Shown: positions 24,747-32,930, counted from the stretch's first letter. The stretch is 33,290 nt of DNA from Eubacterium sp. (GCA_017433615.1 JAFRGW010000166.1:1-33290); one strand, 5' to 3'. Translations and numbers: made by a program. Notes: generated from the sequence alone by a model not told the origin.

Positions 24747-26198
24747 TTACTTACCCTCGATGTGAGCAATATGCTTTGCGAGATCCTTCTTCGCTTCCAG
24801 ATTGCCCTGGCGGGAAATCATGATACGCTGTGCCTGCGGTGAACCTGCGCCATGCATGGACTCCGGCAGATATCCGACTGCTGCAGTACCCATGGTGATG
24901 TTCTCGATCAGTCGGAGGATGCGCATTCTGTCTTCTGTCGGTACGGAAGCAACGCCCTTGAGGTATTTCTCGATGTACGGCTGCAGTTCCGGATTTCTGT
25001 AGTCTGCCTCGGACGGCTGTGTAACCATCAGTCCGCCTGCCAGATCCTGTGCAAGACGAGCGATGTCATACGGGAATCTGGTGATGTTCTGTTTGCAGAC
25101 ATTTGCCAGAAGCAGGTCGATAAGGTAGCCGCCGGACTTGGTCGGAGCACCCTGGGATGAGCATGCGATACCGCAGCTGTACAGCGTCTCATTCAGGTGT
25201 ACCATCTCGATCAGCTTATCCTTGACATGGGATGCCTTTGCGCAGCCTGCCATCTCAACTGCAACTGCTGTTGCACCGATCAGGACATCGCCGACACCTA
25301 CTTTACATCCGCCGTAGGACTGACGGTGGAATCCTGCGAAACGCTCTACGATCATGCCTGCGAATGCAACTTCGCCGTTGAGGTAGATGTTCTCGTTCGG
25401 GATGAATACGCGGTCGAAGATAACGAGGACTTCGTGTCCGCCGTATGTCTGGTTACCGACATCAATGCTGTTGTACTCTTCCAGCTTTCTGGTGTCACAG
25501 GACTGACGTCCGTAGATCAGGGTAATACCTTCTGCGTCTGTCGGGCAGGAGAAGCAGATTGCATAGTCTTCATCGCCTTCACGCATGGAGATGGTCGGCA
25601 TAACCAGAACTTCGTGAGAGTTTACATATCCTGTCTGATGTGCCTTTGCACCGGTGACATAGACACCGTCCTCTGTACGCTCAACAACGTGCAGGAACAG
25701 ATCCGGATCAGCCTGTTTGGAAGGAGCAAGACCTCTGTCGCCCTTAACGTCTGTCATAGCGCCGTCAACTGCGAGGTCCTCATCCTGTACACGGGTCAGG
25801 AACTTAACAAAGTTCTCATGATACTTTGTGCCGCATGCCTCGTCGATCTCATAAGTAGAGCTGTAAACAGCGTTCATTGCGTCCATACCGACACAGCGCT
25901 GGAAACAGGCACCGGACTTCTGTCCGAGAAGACGCTGCATTTTAACCTTTTTGATCAGGTCATCTGTGCTCTGGTGAATGTTCGTGAAACGGTTGATCTT
26001 CTTGCCGGTCAGGTGAGAAGTTGCAGTCATCAGATCATCGTATTCCGGATCCTCAGCCAGCTCATAGGTCAGTGCGAAGGAATTCAGAGACGGGCGGATG
26101 ATCGGATCATCAACCGGATTCTCGACCTTTTTACCAAACATCCACAGGTTCAGATTCAGCTTTCTCAGGGACTCGATATATTGATCTTTTGTCATCAT
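24747..26198 (-). CDS. abfD: 4-hydroxybutyryl-CoA dehydratase
   Basis: A 483-residue [4Fe-4S]/FAD enzyme that turns 4-hydroxybutyryl-CoA into crotonyl-CoA by a radical route and is inactivated by oxygen. All four cluster ligands known from Clostridium aminobutyricum are present, shifted by one: C98 and C102 (GACFQRCVGMD), H291 and C298 (GFHRQSYGGCK). The acid-base Glu in GGHEVLVIFD is Glu256. The overall fold resembles acyl-CoA dehydrogenases. Two ATG codons in tandem (26198, 26195) follow AAAGGAT with a long gap, so the exact start is open by one codon. It is the second gene of the operon, 116 bases after the dehydrogenase gene, with a stem-loop in between. The vinylacetyl-CoA delta-isomerase activity of the family is likely as well. 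Confidence 0.95.
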   Translation of the reverse strand: MMTKDQYIESLRKLNLNLWMFGKKVENPVDDPIIRPSLNSFALTYELAEDPEYDDLMTATSHLTGKKINRFTNIHQSTDDLIKKVKMQRLLGQKSGACFQRCVGMDAMNAVYSSTYEIDEACGTKYHENFVKFLTRVQDEDLAVDGAMTDVKGDRGLAPSKQADPDLFLHVVERTEDGVYVTGAKAHQTGYVNSHEVLVMPTISMREGDEDYAICFSCPTDAEGITLIYGRQSCDTRKLEEYNSIDVGNQTYGGHEVLVIFDRVFIPNENIYLNGEVAFAGMIVERFAGFHRQSYGGCKVGVGDVLIGATAVAVEMAGCAKASHVKDKLIEMVHLNETLYSCGIACSSQGAPTKSGGYLIDLLLANVCKQNITRFPYDIARLAQDLAGGLMVTQPSEADYRNPELQPYIEKYLKGVASVPTEDRMRILRLIENITMGTAAVGYLPESMHGAGSPQAQRIMISRQGNLEAKKDLAKHIAHIEGK

Positions 26199-26266
26199 AA
26201 CAGGGTTCTATCCTTTCTTAACGTGTTTGCGTTTTGCGCTGCCGTGCGTTCATTTAAACGCACAAA

Positions 26267-26298
26267 CGCTGACCGACTGAAAACACAGTCAGCCAGCG
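26267..26298 (-). promoter_or_regulatory. Intercistronic stem-loop between abfH and abfD
   Basis: On the minus strand CGCTGGCTGACTG and CAGTCGGTCAGCG pair over 13 bp (two G-U pairs) around a 6-base loop, followed by TTTGTGCG, too few T for a firm terminator. A second, smaller stem (GTGCGTT/AACGCAC) lies at 26244-26263. They could stabilise mRNA ends or reduce read-through between the first two genes. Confidence 0.65.
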
Positions 26299-26314
26299 TT
26301 TTACTTCATTTACT

Positions 26315-27493
26315 TTAGAAGCACTCGCGGTATACACGCATGGACAGTTCTTTTGTCCACGGCAGTACGTAAGAGTTGGTGATCAGTCTCTGCTGGTTAG
26401 CTTCTACAGAATCAGCAAATGCCTCGATGTCTTCCTCTTTGAATCCATACTCATGGAGCGGCTTCAGCGGAAGAACCTTCTCGAGCAGCTCATTCAGATA
26501 CGGAATTGCATTTGCAACTTCGCAGCCTGTGATTCTTGCAACGAGCTCTTTGAAGCGCATGATCTCGCCGTCCGGATCCTTCTCGTCGTAGATCTCAAGG
26601 ATCTTGCCGAACAGAGCGTAGTTGGACTCACCGTGCGGTACATGATATGTGCCGCCCAGCGGGAAGCTCATGCCGTGAACTGTAGCGCAGCCTGCCTTCA
26701 GGAATGCAATACCAGCCATGTTGGAAGCGGTAACGAACTCGTCCAGATATCCAAGACGTGCGTCCGGTCCGTCTTCGCCGATGCGGCGGAATCCTTCAAG
26801 GATCAGTTCCATAGCTCTTACAGAGTACATCTCAGATGTGAGGGTCTTTCTGTGCGGGGACAGGAAGGACTCTGTAGCATGGATCAGAGCGTCAATTGCA
26901 GATGTTGCAAACGGTCTGTACGGAAGGGTCTCAAGGAACTTCGGAATCATGACAACCTTGTTCGGGATGATATCGTCAGATACCAGACCAAGCTTTGTCT
27001 CGCCGCCTGTCAGAACGCCGTCTTTCTCGTCCTTAACGATTGCAACAGAAATGTTTGTAACCTCAGAGCCTGTACCACAGGTTGTCGGGATTGCAATAAC
27101 TTCTTTCTCATGGATAACCGGCTCTCTCTTGAAGTACATTTCATGTACAGAGCTCGGGCGCTTGCATCCGAGAAGTTTGCAGAGGTCCATGATTGCGCCG
27201 CCGCCGACTGCGATAACTCTGTCATAGGAATCATACTTGATGTCTTCATACATCATCTCGATCATTTCCTCTGACGGCTCGAGCAGTCCGTACTTCTCCT
27301 GGAAGATGTACTGGCACGGAAGGTTATAGGACTCCATGAACGGCTTATAGATGAACTCGTTTGTCAGAACGACGTCTCTCTCGCCAAGTCCGAACTCTTC
27401 TGCGAGCTGGCCGAAATCTGCCATCTTATAGATTGTCGGCGCAATGATGATTTCTCTTTTGTCAGCCTGTAATGCTTTGCTGAATGCATCCAT
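26315..27493 (-). CDS. abfH: 4-hydroxybutyrate dehydrogenase (iron-type alcohol dehydrogenase)
   Basis: A 392-residue NAD(H)-dependent group III (iron-containing) alcohol dehydrogenase that reduces succinate semialdehyde to 4-hydroxybutyrate. The nucleotide-binding AVGGGAIMDLCKLLG (about 93-107), AIPTTCGTGSEVTN (about 134-147) and the metal-ligand region with DALIH..E (about 197) and ATVHGMSFPLGGTYHVPHGE (about 265-284) are typical. The start ATG 27493 has AAAGGAG 9 bases upstream; a TTG at 27499 is too close to that site. It is the first gene of the 4-hydroxybutyrate operon and directly follows the palindromic promoter. The succinate semialdehyde source (succinyl-CoA reductase or GABA aminotransferase) is not in this window. 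Confidence 0.92.
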   Translation of the reverse strand: MDAFSKALQADKREIIIAPTIYKMADFGQLAEEFGLGERDVVLTNEFIYKPFMESYNLPCQYIFQEKYGLLEPSEEMIEMMYEDIKYDSYDRVIAVGGGAIMDLCKLLGCKRPSSVHEMYFKREPVIHEKEVIAIPTTCGTGSEVTNISVAIVKDEKDGVLTGGETKLGLVSDDIIPNKVVMIPKFLETLPYRPFATSAIDALIHATESFLSPHRKTLTSEMYSVRAMELILEGFRRIGEDGPDARLGYLDEFVTASNMAGIAFLKAGCATVHGMSFPLGGTYHVPHGESNYALFGKILEIYDEKDPDGEIMRFKELVARITGCEVANAIPYLNELLEKVLPLKPLHEYGFKEEDIEAFADSVEANQQRLITNSYVLPWTKELSMRVYRECF

Positions 27494-27529
27494 AATCAAT
27501 TTCTCCTTTGCTAAGAATGATATTAAAAA

Positions 27530-27570
27530 CGTCCATCTGTAATTATAACAGATGGACGCAAAATTGTGAA
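27530..27570 (-). promoter_or_regulatory. Promoter and palindromic operator of the 4-hydroxybutyrate operon
   Basis: On the minus strand TTCACA (27565-27570), 17 bp and TATAAT (27542-27547) form a near-consensus promoter. The -10 box sits in the 7-base loop of a perfect 11-bp inverted repeat, CGTCCATCTGT (27530-27540) and ACAGATGGACG (27548-27558). A repressor on this palindrome would block RNA polymerase. The minus-strand palindrome is followed by TTTTT, so it also resembles a terminator, but transcription would start inside it. The remaining gap, 27571-27763, shows only a weak stem (27727-27755). Confidence 0.75.
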
Positions 27571-27763
27571 CGCGAATTCAAAAGAATTATTGTGAAAATG
27601 TTGTCACTTTGAAGCGAAAATCCTAATTTTCTTGTTTCGTCATATGATTATGCAAACAGTTGCGCAGAAGTTTCGTTCTGCTCTTTTTGTCGCACAAATA
27701 TTATGTTTCACGGCTGAGGACCGCTGGCATGTTTTTTACAATACATGCCTGCCGGCTTTCCGC

Positions 27764-28255
27764 TTATTCCTCCTGCGCCTGCTGTGCCAGCATTACATAC
27801 TCATCCGCATTTTCCCGGTTTCCGGCGATCTCCTCTTCTGTCATCGGCCGCCTGACCTTACAGGGACTGCCAAAGGCGATATGTCCGTCCGGCACCTCCA
27901 TGCCGCCCGGCACCATGGCACCTGCCCCGATCATGCAGTCTTTTCCAATCTTCGCGTCGTTCAGAACAATTGCGCCCATGCCGATTACCGTGTTGTCACC
28001 GACGCTGCACCCGTGAAGAACCGCGCCGTGTCCGATCGAGACACCGTTCCCGATCTGCATCGGATGTCCCTCATCGACATGAAGTACAGCATTGTCCTGA
28101 ATATTGCTTTCCTCTCCGATTACAATTTTGTCTGTATCTGCGCGAATCACTGCATTGTACCAGACGCCGCTGTTTCTACCGATGGTAACATTTCCGATGA
28201 TGCGGCTCCCCGGTGCGACATAGACACTTTTATCAAGTTTACTCATTTTTCTCAT
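27764..28255 (-). CDS. Gamma-carbonic-anhydrase-like hexapeptide-repeat protein
   Basis: A 163-residue left-handed beta-helix protein of the YrdA/PaaY/gamma-carbonic anhydrase group. The hexapeptide repeats run from about 13 to 140 (GNVTIG, IVIGEESNIQDN, IGNGVSIGHGAVL, VGDNTVIGMGAIV). Three histidines fit the zinc or iron site: one in LHVDEGHP, two in IGHGAVLHGC. The end (MTEEEIAGNRENADEYVMLAQ) is the helix typical of the family. Whether it makes bicarbonate is uncertain, since many relatives lack that activity. The ATG at 28255 has an AGGAGGG site inside the end of the upstream lipoprotein gene and overlaps its 3' end by 17 bases, so the two are coupled. Confidence 0.9.
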   Translation of the reverse strand: MRKMSKLDKSVYVAPGSRIIGNVTIGRNSGVWYNAVIRADTDKIVIGEESNIQDNAVLHVDEGHPMQIGNGVSIGHGAVLHGCSVGDNTVIGMGAIVLNDAKIGKDCMIGAGAMVPGGMEVPDGHIAFGSPCKVRRPMTEEEIAGNRENADEYVMLAQQAQEE

Positions 28256-29543
28256 GCTGTCCCTCCTGCATTGTCTCCTGTGTCGTCTCCTGCGCCGGCT
28301 CTTTTGCTGTCTCCCGTGCTGTTCCCTGCACTGTCTCCTGTGCTGTTACCTGCACTGCCTCCTGCGCTGTACGGATGAAACCGGCCTGTTTTGCTCTCTC
28401 TTCCTCTGCCCGCCGTTTCAGATCTTCAAACATTTCCTTTTCAGCACGCTTCTTCTCTTTGCGTGCCTTACGTTTCCTGCGGGTTGCACGCAGGATAATC
28501 CATACAATCAGACCGATGACCACGATCGCCGGAAGAAGATAAATCAGTGCAAAGAGGAAATCCTCCCAGAAGGATACAAATCCTTCCCATGCATTGATAA
28601 ATGCCTTCTTAATCCGGGTTCCGAAAGAATCACGGGACGTCGGCTGATTTGCAATCTTCTGCACTTCCTGCACGCTGAGTGTGACTGTTGAATAAGCCAC
28701 GTCCATGTCCATTGCATCGAGCTGCGTCTTATACTGATTGAGCTGCCGCTGCACCTCGGTCAGCCGCTCCTCGACGGCCATCATATCCTCGATGGTCTCC
28801 GCCTTATCCATCATCTCCAGCAGACGCTTCTGTTCCGTCTCCAGCGATGTGATATATGTCTTTTTGTCATTGTACGTTCTGCTGATGTTCTCGGCAGACT
28901 GGGATTTGTTCATCACCTGCCCGTATTGTTCAAGCGAATCGACAAACGCTTCGTATTTTTCTGTCGGAATCCGGACTGTGAGATAAAGGTTCCTGTTGTC
29001 GCGTGTTTTATCTGCGCTGTCGTAGTACCAGGAATAATTGTTGTTGCTCTCCGTCTCGGACTGGATAATGCCTCCGCTGGACCGGACCGCCTCTTTCAGC
29101 GCCTTGACGCTCTTTTCGTATTCCAGTGTCTGGAGGTCCGCAGAACAGGTGTAGACGATTTTTTCAAGGTTCTCTTTTGCCGCGTCCGTCTGACCAGTCT
29201 TACAGGCCGCCTCCGCCGATCCGTCTGCAGGTTCATATGCCGCAGCTTCCACTCCGCCGTCGTCATCATAAGCTGTGAGCGGCTCATCTGAATCATCAAT
29301 ATCTACAACATCGTCACCGATATCTGTTGCGGCACTGTCATACGCTGCTTCTGCCGCGGCACCATCATACGCGTACTCTTCAGCCGCTTCTTCTGTCGCA
29401 TAATCTCCGGCAGCTGCCATGGCAGGTGCATAGTTTCCGCTGTCATAACTGCTGCTTTTTCCCGCACTGCCGCATGATGTCAGAAACAACAGCGACATCA
29501 GACTCAGCGAGAGCAGACACTTATATCCTTTCCATTTCATCAT
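28239..29543 (-). CDS. DUF4349 lipoprotein with coiled coil, membrane helix and repeat tail
   Basis: A 434-residue envelope protein. A lipoprotein signal (LLSLSLMSLLFLTSCGS, Cys at about 25) is followed by an acidic, Ala/Tyr-rich low-complexity region (30-115), the DUF4349 domain (about 125-310; KIVYTCSADLQTLEYEKSVKAL.., NLYLTVRIPTEKYEAFVDSL) with a coiled coil (about 235-285), a membrane helix (FALIYLLPAIVVIGLIVWIIL, about 333-353), a basic charged stretch, and a C-terminal tail of 8-residue repeats (392-431, TAQEAVQV etc.). DUF4349 proteins are of unknown function. The start has AAAGGAG 8 bases upstream. The gene is coupled to the gamma-carbonic-anhydrase gene through an overlap. Confidence 0.88.
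   Translation of the reverse strand: MMKWKGYKCLLSLSLMSLLFLTSCGSAGKSSSYDSGNYAPAMAAAGDYATEEAAEEYAYDGAAAEAAYDSAATDIGDDVVDIDDSDEPLTAYDDDGGVEAAAYEPADGSAEAACKTGQTDAAKENLEKIVYTCSADLQTLEYEKSVKALKEAVRSSGGIIQSETESNNNYSWYYDSADKTRDNRNLYLTVRIPTEKYEAFVDSLEQYGQVMNKSQSAENISRTYNDKKTYITSLETEQKRLLEMMDKAETIEDMMAVEERLTEVQRQLNQYKTQLDAMDMDVAYSTVTLSVQEVQKIANQPTSRDSFGTRIKKAFINAWEGFVSFWEDFLFALIYLLPAIVVIGLIVWIILRATRRKRKARKEKKRAEKEMFEDLKRRAEEERAKQAGFIRTAQEAVQVTAQETVQGTARETAKEPAQETTQETMQEGQHEKNE
28251..28370. repeat. 24-bp tandem repeat encoding the DUF4349 tail
   Basis: Five imperfect 24-bp units (coding strand minus) encode TAQEAVQV, TAQETVQG, TARETAKE, PAQETTQE and TMQEGQHE. Copy number may vary between strains. The last unit overlaps the ribosome binding site and start codon of the next gene. 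Confidence 0.75.
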
Positions 29544-29678
29544 TTATGAACTCCTTTCCTCCTGCAGACCGTTTTCCGGACAAATCTTTTCATCAACTAT
29601 ACCGCAAATCTTTGTCTGATATGTGAAATACAGCCTGCTGGAAACCTGCCGGGAAATACAAGGAACATACTGAGAAGA

Positions 29679-29707
29679 TTCATACATTCAGAGATATATG
29701 ATATACT
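29679..29707 (+). promoter_or_regulatory. Promoter of the TPR-DUF4037 pair
   Basis: TTCATA (29679-29684), 17 bp, TATACT (29702-29707), 5 of 6 at the -10 box. The leader to ATG 29807 is about 95 bases and includes a weak stem (GCCGTGC.../GCACACGGC). The gap 29544-29678 upstream shows nothing else I can support. Confidence 0.6.
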
Positions 29708-29806
29708 ATTACCATACAGCAGAGAGGTCTGCCGTGCAAGGAAAAAGCCCGCACACGGCACCGTTAATTCTACAGATCATGCACTGCATTGAGGCGGTAT
29801 ACAAAG

Positions 29807-30637
29807 ATGAATGATCATTATAAGCAGGAAAATATCTTTGCCGGCGCAGAAGGCTGCTGCAGGGATACCTCAAAATCCAATCCCGTTCCGCAGCTGCGGA
29901 TTATTGAGAAGATGGACGAATATATGAGCCGCCGGGATTATGCAGGCGCAGAACGTCATCTCCTGTACTGGCTGGAAGAAGCCCGTCTCGGACACGATCT
30001 GCGCGGCGAACTGGTGCTTCGCAACGAGCTGATCGGACACTACCGCAAGACTGCCGATCAGGAAAAGGCACTCGAAAACATCGACGCTGCACTTACACTT
30101 CTGGAAAATCCGGAATTCGAAGGGACGCAGATCATCGGCACAACCTGCATCAATGCTGCAACTGCCTGCAACGCCTTCGGGTATCACAACCGGGCGCTTC
30201 ATCTGTTTGAGCGTGCGCGCGCTGTTTACGAAGGATCTTCCCTGACGGATCCACAGCAGCTCGCCGGCCTGTATAACAACATGGGACTGACCTGCGCTTC
30301 TCTGGAAGATTATGACAGAGCGGATGCGCTTTATCACGCTGCCCTGCGTACGCTGCAGCCTGTTCCGGACGGCAATCTGGAACAGGCAATCACGTATCTG
30401 AATATGGCCGATCTTGTAAACGCAAAAACAGGTTCTGTTGACGGAGAGCGTGAAATCCAGGACTGTCTTGATCAGGCAATGGAACTGCTGGACCAAGATC
30501 CGGAGCGTCAGGACGGTTACTATGCCTTTGTCTGCGAGAAATGCGCACCCGCCTTCTCTTACTACGGTTATTTTGCAGCGGCAAATCTGCTGAACCGGCG
30601 TGCTCAGCGCATTTATACCAGGCAGCAAAACCGCTGA
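29807..30637 (+). CDS. TPR-repeat protein
   Basis: A 276-residue soluble protein made of tetratricopeptide repeats from about 30 to 265. Typical units are MDEYMSRRDYAGAERHLLYWLEEA, YRKTADQEKALENIDAALTLL, ACNAFGYHNRALHLFERARAVYE, LYNNMGLTCASLEDYDRADALYHAALRTL and AITYLNMADLVNAKTG. TPRs normally present protein-binding surfaces. ATG 29807 is preferred over the TTG at 29789. A DUF4037 protein gene follows on the same strand 110 bases later, and in my experience TPR and DUF4037 genes often occur side by side in Lachnospiraceae. The TPR protein may be a partner of the DUF4037 nucleotidyltransferase-like protein, which is inference. Confidence 0.85.
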   Translation: MNDHYKQENIFAGAEGCCRDTSKSNPVPQLRIIEKMDEYMSRRDYAGAERHLLYWLEEARLGHDLRGELVLRNELIGHYRKTADQEKALENIDAALTLLENPEFEGTQIIGTTCINAATACNAFGYHNRALHLFERARAVYEGSSLTDPQQLAGLYNNMGLTCASLEDYDRADALYHAALRTLQPVPDGNLEQAITYLNMADLVNAKTGSVDGEREIQDCLDQAMELLDQDPERQDGYYAFVCEKCAPAFSYYGYFAAANLLNRRAQRIYTRQQNR

Positions 30638-30663
30638 CCGGGCAGCAATCCATCCTTTTTAAA

Positions 30664-30753
30664 TCCGGCATCACGTACTTCTCACAGGCGGGCGGAACGA
30701 ATATGATTTCCGGGATCCCATACTTCTCACAGACAGGGGGAACGAATATGACC
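30664..30753 (+). repeat. 45-bp tandem duplication spanning a ribosome binding site and start codon
   Basis: Two adjacent 45-bp units (30664-30708 and 30709-30753) match at 37 positions. Each holds TACTTCTCACAG, a G-rich ribosome binding site, AACGAAT and an ATG (30703 and 30748). Because 45 is a multiple of three, both ATGs are in frame with the DUF4037 gene. Confidence 0.85.
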
Positions 30754-31698
30754 TCCATAAACGGGCTCACTTTATCAAAACAATATTTTGAAACCTACGG
30801 CCGTCCGATGCTGGAGGAACAGTTTCCGGAGCTGCTCCCGTATCTTGCCGCCGGTCTCGCGGGGAGCGGCTCAGAATGCTTCGGCTTCGACGACGCAGTC
30901 TCACAAGACCATGACTTTGAGCCGGGTTTCTGTCTGTTTCTTCCGGGCGAGGAGGTTGTCAGCCGCAGAGATGCATTTCTGCTGGAGCGCGCATATGCAA
31001 AGCTTCCAAAAGAATATCTGGGAATCAAAAGGGCGATGATTCAGCCCGCCGGCGGTCCCCGGCACGGTGTCCTGCGGACAGCAGATTTTTTCCGGGATAA
31101 AACCGGGACGCCGGATGGAATCCTCACGGTTTCCGAATGGATGAACATCCCCCAGCAAAATCTGGCAGAAGCTGTCAACGGAGAAATCTATTTCGACAAC
31201 CACGGAGAAGTGACCGCCATCCGCCGCCGGCTGCAGTATTACCCGGAAGATATCCGGCGCAAAAAGCTGGCCGGGCACCTGATGCTGATCGCACAGGCCG
31301 GACGATACAACTATCCGAGATGTATGCGGCACGGTGAAACAGGTGCCGCCCAGCTTGCCGTTTATGAATTTGTCGATCACGCTGCCGAAATCATTTTCCT
31401 GTTGAACCAGCAGTACCGGCCATTTTATAAATGGATGTTCCGGGCACTCCGCACACTGCCGCGGCTTTCACTGAACGCCGAGCTCATGGAATACCTTCTG
31501 ACAACAGACAATTCTGATCCTATGGCAGGAGAAAAATCCAAAGTGATGGAGGGTATGACCGCCGATCTCATCGCTGAACTCGTCCGGCAGGATCTGTCTG
31601 CGGCAGTCTGCGATGATCCGGAAAAGCATGCCGCGTCGGTTAATGACGGCATCTCTGACCCCGTTCTGCGAAATGCACACATTCTTGCGGCGGTCTGA
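30748..31698 (+). CDS. DUF4037 family protein (nucleotidyltransferase-like)
   Basis: A 316-residue soluble protein with the pattern GLAGSGSECFGFDDAVSQDHDFEPGFCLFL (about 31-60), which resembles the GS-x(n)-D-x-D region of nucleotidyltransferases; the rest (MKLP.EYLGI, RHGVL.., GRYNYPRCMRHGETGAAQLAV) is a mainly helical DUF4037 part. A role as a nucleotidyltransferase is predicted only. I start at ATG 30748, with AGGGGG 7 bases upstream; an in-frame ATG at 30703 in the preceding copy of the tandem repeat would add 15 residues. The gene is the second of the TPR-DUF4037 pair. Confidence 0.8.
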   Translation: MTSINGLTLSKQYFETYGRPMLEEQFPELLPYLAAGLAGSGSECFGFDDAVSQDHDFEPGFCLFLPGEEVVSRRDAFLLERAYAKLPKEYLGIKRAMIQPAGGPRHGVLRTADFFRDKTGTPDGILTVSEWMNIPQQNLAEAVNGEIYFDNHGEVTAIRRRLQYYPEDIRRKKLAGHLMLIAQAGRYNYPRCMRHGETGAAQLAVYEFVDHAAEIIFLLNQQYRPFYKWMFRALRTLPRLSLNAELMEYLLTTDNSDPMAGEKSKVMEGMTADLIAELVRQDLSAAVCDDPEKHAASVNDGISDPVLRNAHILAAV

Positions 31699-31815
31699 TG
31701 CCCAGATCCGGGCCGGAACTGCTTTCATCCAAAGCCGCTTCCGGACAAAACCGCTTCCGGACCACAACTTCATCTGAACCAGACCCATCTTCTGAATCAT
31801 CAGGAGGATATCATT

Positions 31816-32661
31816 ATGAAAATACACGGCCTTCAAAAAATGACACTTCTGGACTATCCCGGATACGTTGCCTGCACTGTTTTTCTGGGCGGGTGCGATT
31901 TCCGCTGCCCGTACTGCCACAACTTCGAGCTCGCATGCGGCGCGGCTCAGCCAGTCATGGACGATGAAGAACTGTTTGCTTTTCTAAAGAGGCGGAAAGG
32001 GCTGCTTGACGGCGTCGCAATTACCGGCGGCGAGCCCTGTCTGCATAAAGATCTGCCGGAACTGCTGCGCGAAATCCGCGCACTCGGTTTCCGCACCAAA
32101 CTTGATACCAACGGCTATCATCCGGAAATGCTCCGCCATGTTCTGGAGGAAGGTCTTGTGGATTATGTGGCAATGGATATCAAGAACAGTCCTGCCAAAT
32201 ACGCAGAGACGGCGGGATTCCGGTATTTTTCTGTTGACGAATCGGCAGACAGTTCCGACACATCCATAAATACTGATGAAGACGATTCTCACACCGGCTC
32301 CGCCCTGGCTTCTCCCGGCACCCGGACGGTCTCTTCCCCGTACACTTCGGGTGATCTTACGCACCGCATTCTGGATCTCGGAAAAATCAGAAAAAGCATC
32401 TCGCTTCTGATCAACGGCGCCGTGGATTATGAGTTCCGCACCACCGTCGTAAAAGAATTTCACACAGCGGAAGATTTCTTTGAGATCGGCGAAATGATCT
32501 GCGGTGCGGATCACTACTACCTGCAGTGCTTCACAGACCGGGATACAGTCCCTTACGGCAACCTTCACGCCCCGTCTGTCGAGGCGCTTCAGAAATACTG
32601 GCGGATTATGCTGGATTTTGTGCCGGGCACAGAGCTGCGCGGCATCAACGAGCCGGCCTGA
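31816..32661 (+). CDS. nrdG: Anaerobic ribonucleotide reductase activating protein (radical SAM)
   Basis: A 281-residue cytoplasmic radical-SAM activase that installs the glycyl radical on NrdD. The [4Fe-4S] motif is Cys27-x3-Cys31-x2-Cys34 (CDFRCPYC), followed by the SAM-binding GGEP at 71-74 and LDTNGYHPEML. The start MKIHGLQKMTLLDYPG is typical and ATG 31816 has CAGGAGGAT upstream. At 281 residues it is about 50 longer than the usual 230; the surplus is a Ser/Asp/Thr-rich insert at about 141-181 between FRYFSV and the helix LTHRILDLGKIRKSIS. The gene lies just before the nrdD start, so both halves of the system are adjacent, although nrdD has its own promoter. Confidence 0.9.
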   Translation: MKIHGLQKMTLLDYPGYVACTVFLGGCDFRCPYCHNFELACGAAQPVMDDEELFAFLKRRKGLLDGVAITGGEPCLHKDLPELLREIRALGFRTKLDTNGYHPEMLRHVLEEGLVDYVAMDIKNSPAKYAETAGFRYFSVDESADSSDTSINTDEDDSHTGSALASPGTRTVSSPYTSGDLTHRILDLGKIRKSISLLINGAVDYEFRTTVVKEFHTAEDFFEIGEMICGADHYYLQCFTDRDTVPYGNLHAPSVEALQKYWRIMLDFVPGTELRGINEPA

Positions 32662-32762
32662 GCGATCGGCTTTGAGGAGCAGGTACATCCACAGCAAAGG
32701 CCCCCGCATGCAAGCTGTCAGATTTCTCTGAAAATCTTCCATTTCCCGAAAATATTCTCTGA

Positions 32763-32834
32763 CAACAATATCTTGGGTTTTCAAAAACTCTTTAACACCA
32801 TATATTGACACAGCTCCCTCGTGCGTGATAGAGT
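32763..32834 (+). promoter_or_regulatory. Tandem NrdR-like boxes and promoter of nrdD
   Basis: Two sites fit the NrdR consensus (acaCAATATATTGtgt): 32763-32778 (core CAATATCTTG) and 32795-32810 (ACACCATATATTGACA). The cores are 32 bp apart, three helical turns, the usual spacing. The second box contains TTGACA (32805-32810), which with TAGAGT (32829-32834, 18 bp away) makes the promoter. A dATP/ATP-controlled NrdR repressor would therefore cover the -35 box. The rest of 32662-32930 shows nothing else I can support. Confidence 0.75.
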
Positions 32835-32930
32835 AAAACTGTTCCGGTTTCTGGAGCCGCGAACACCCGTGCAGTCTCTGACCTGCATATGACATTTAAC
32901 TTCTACCACATTTCGAGGGGGTATCTTTTT

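Noticed and set aside
27530-27558. Hairpin plus T run read as a terminator for an upstream minus-strand gene
   Set aside because: A near-consensus promoter has its -10 box in the hairpin loop, and the transcript would begin within the right arm. An operator is the better reading.
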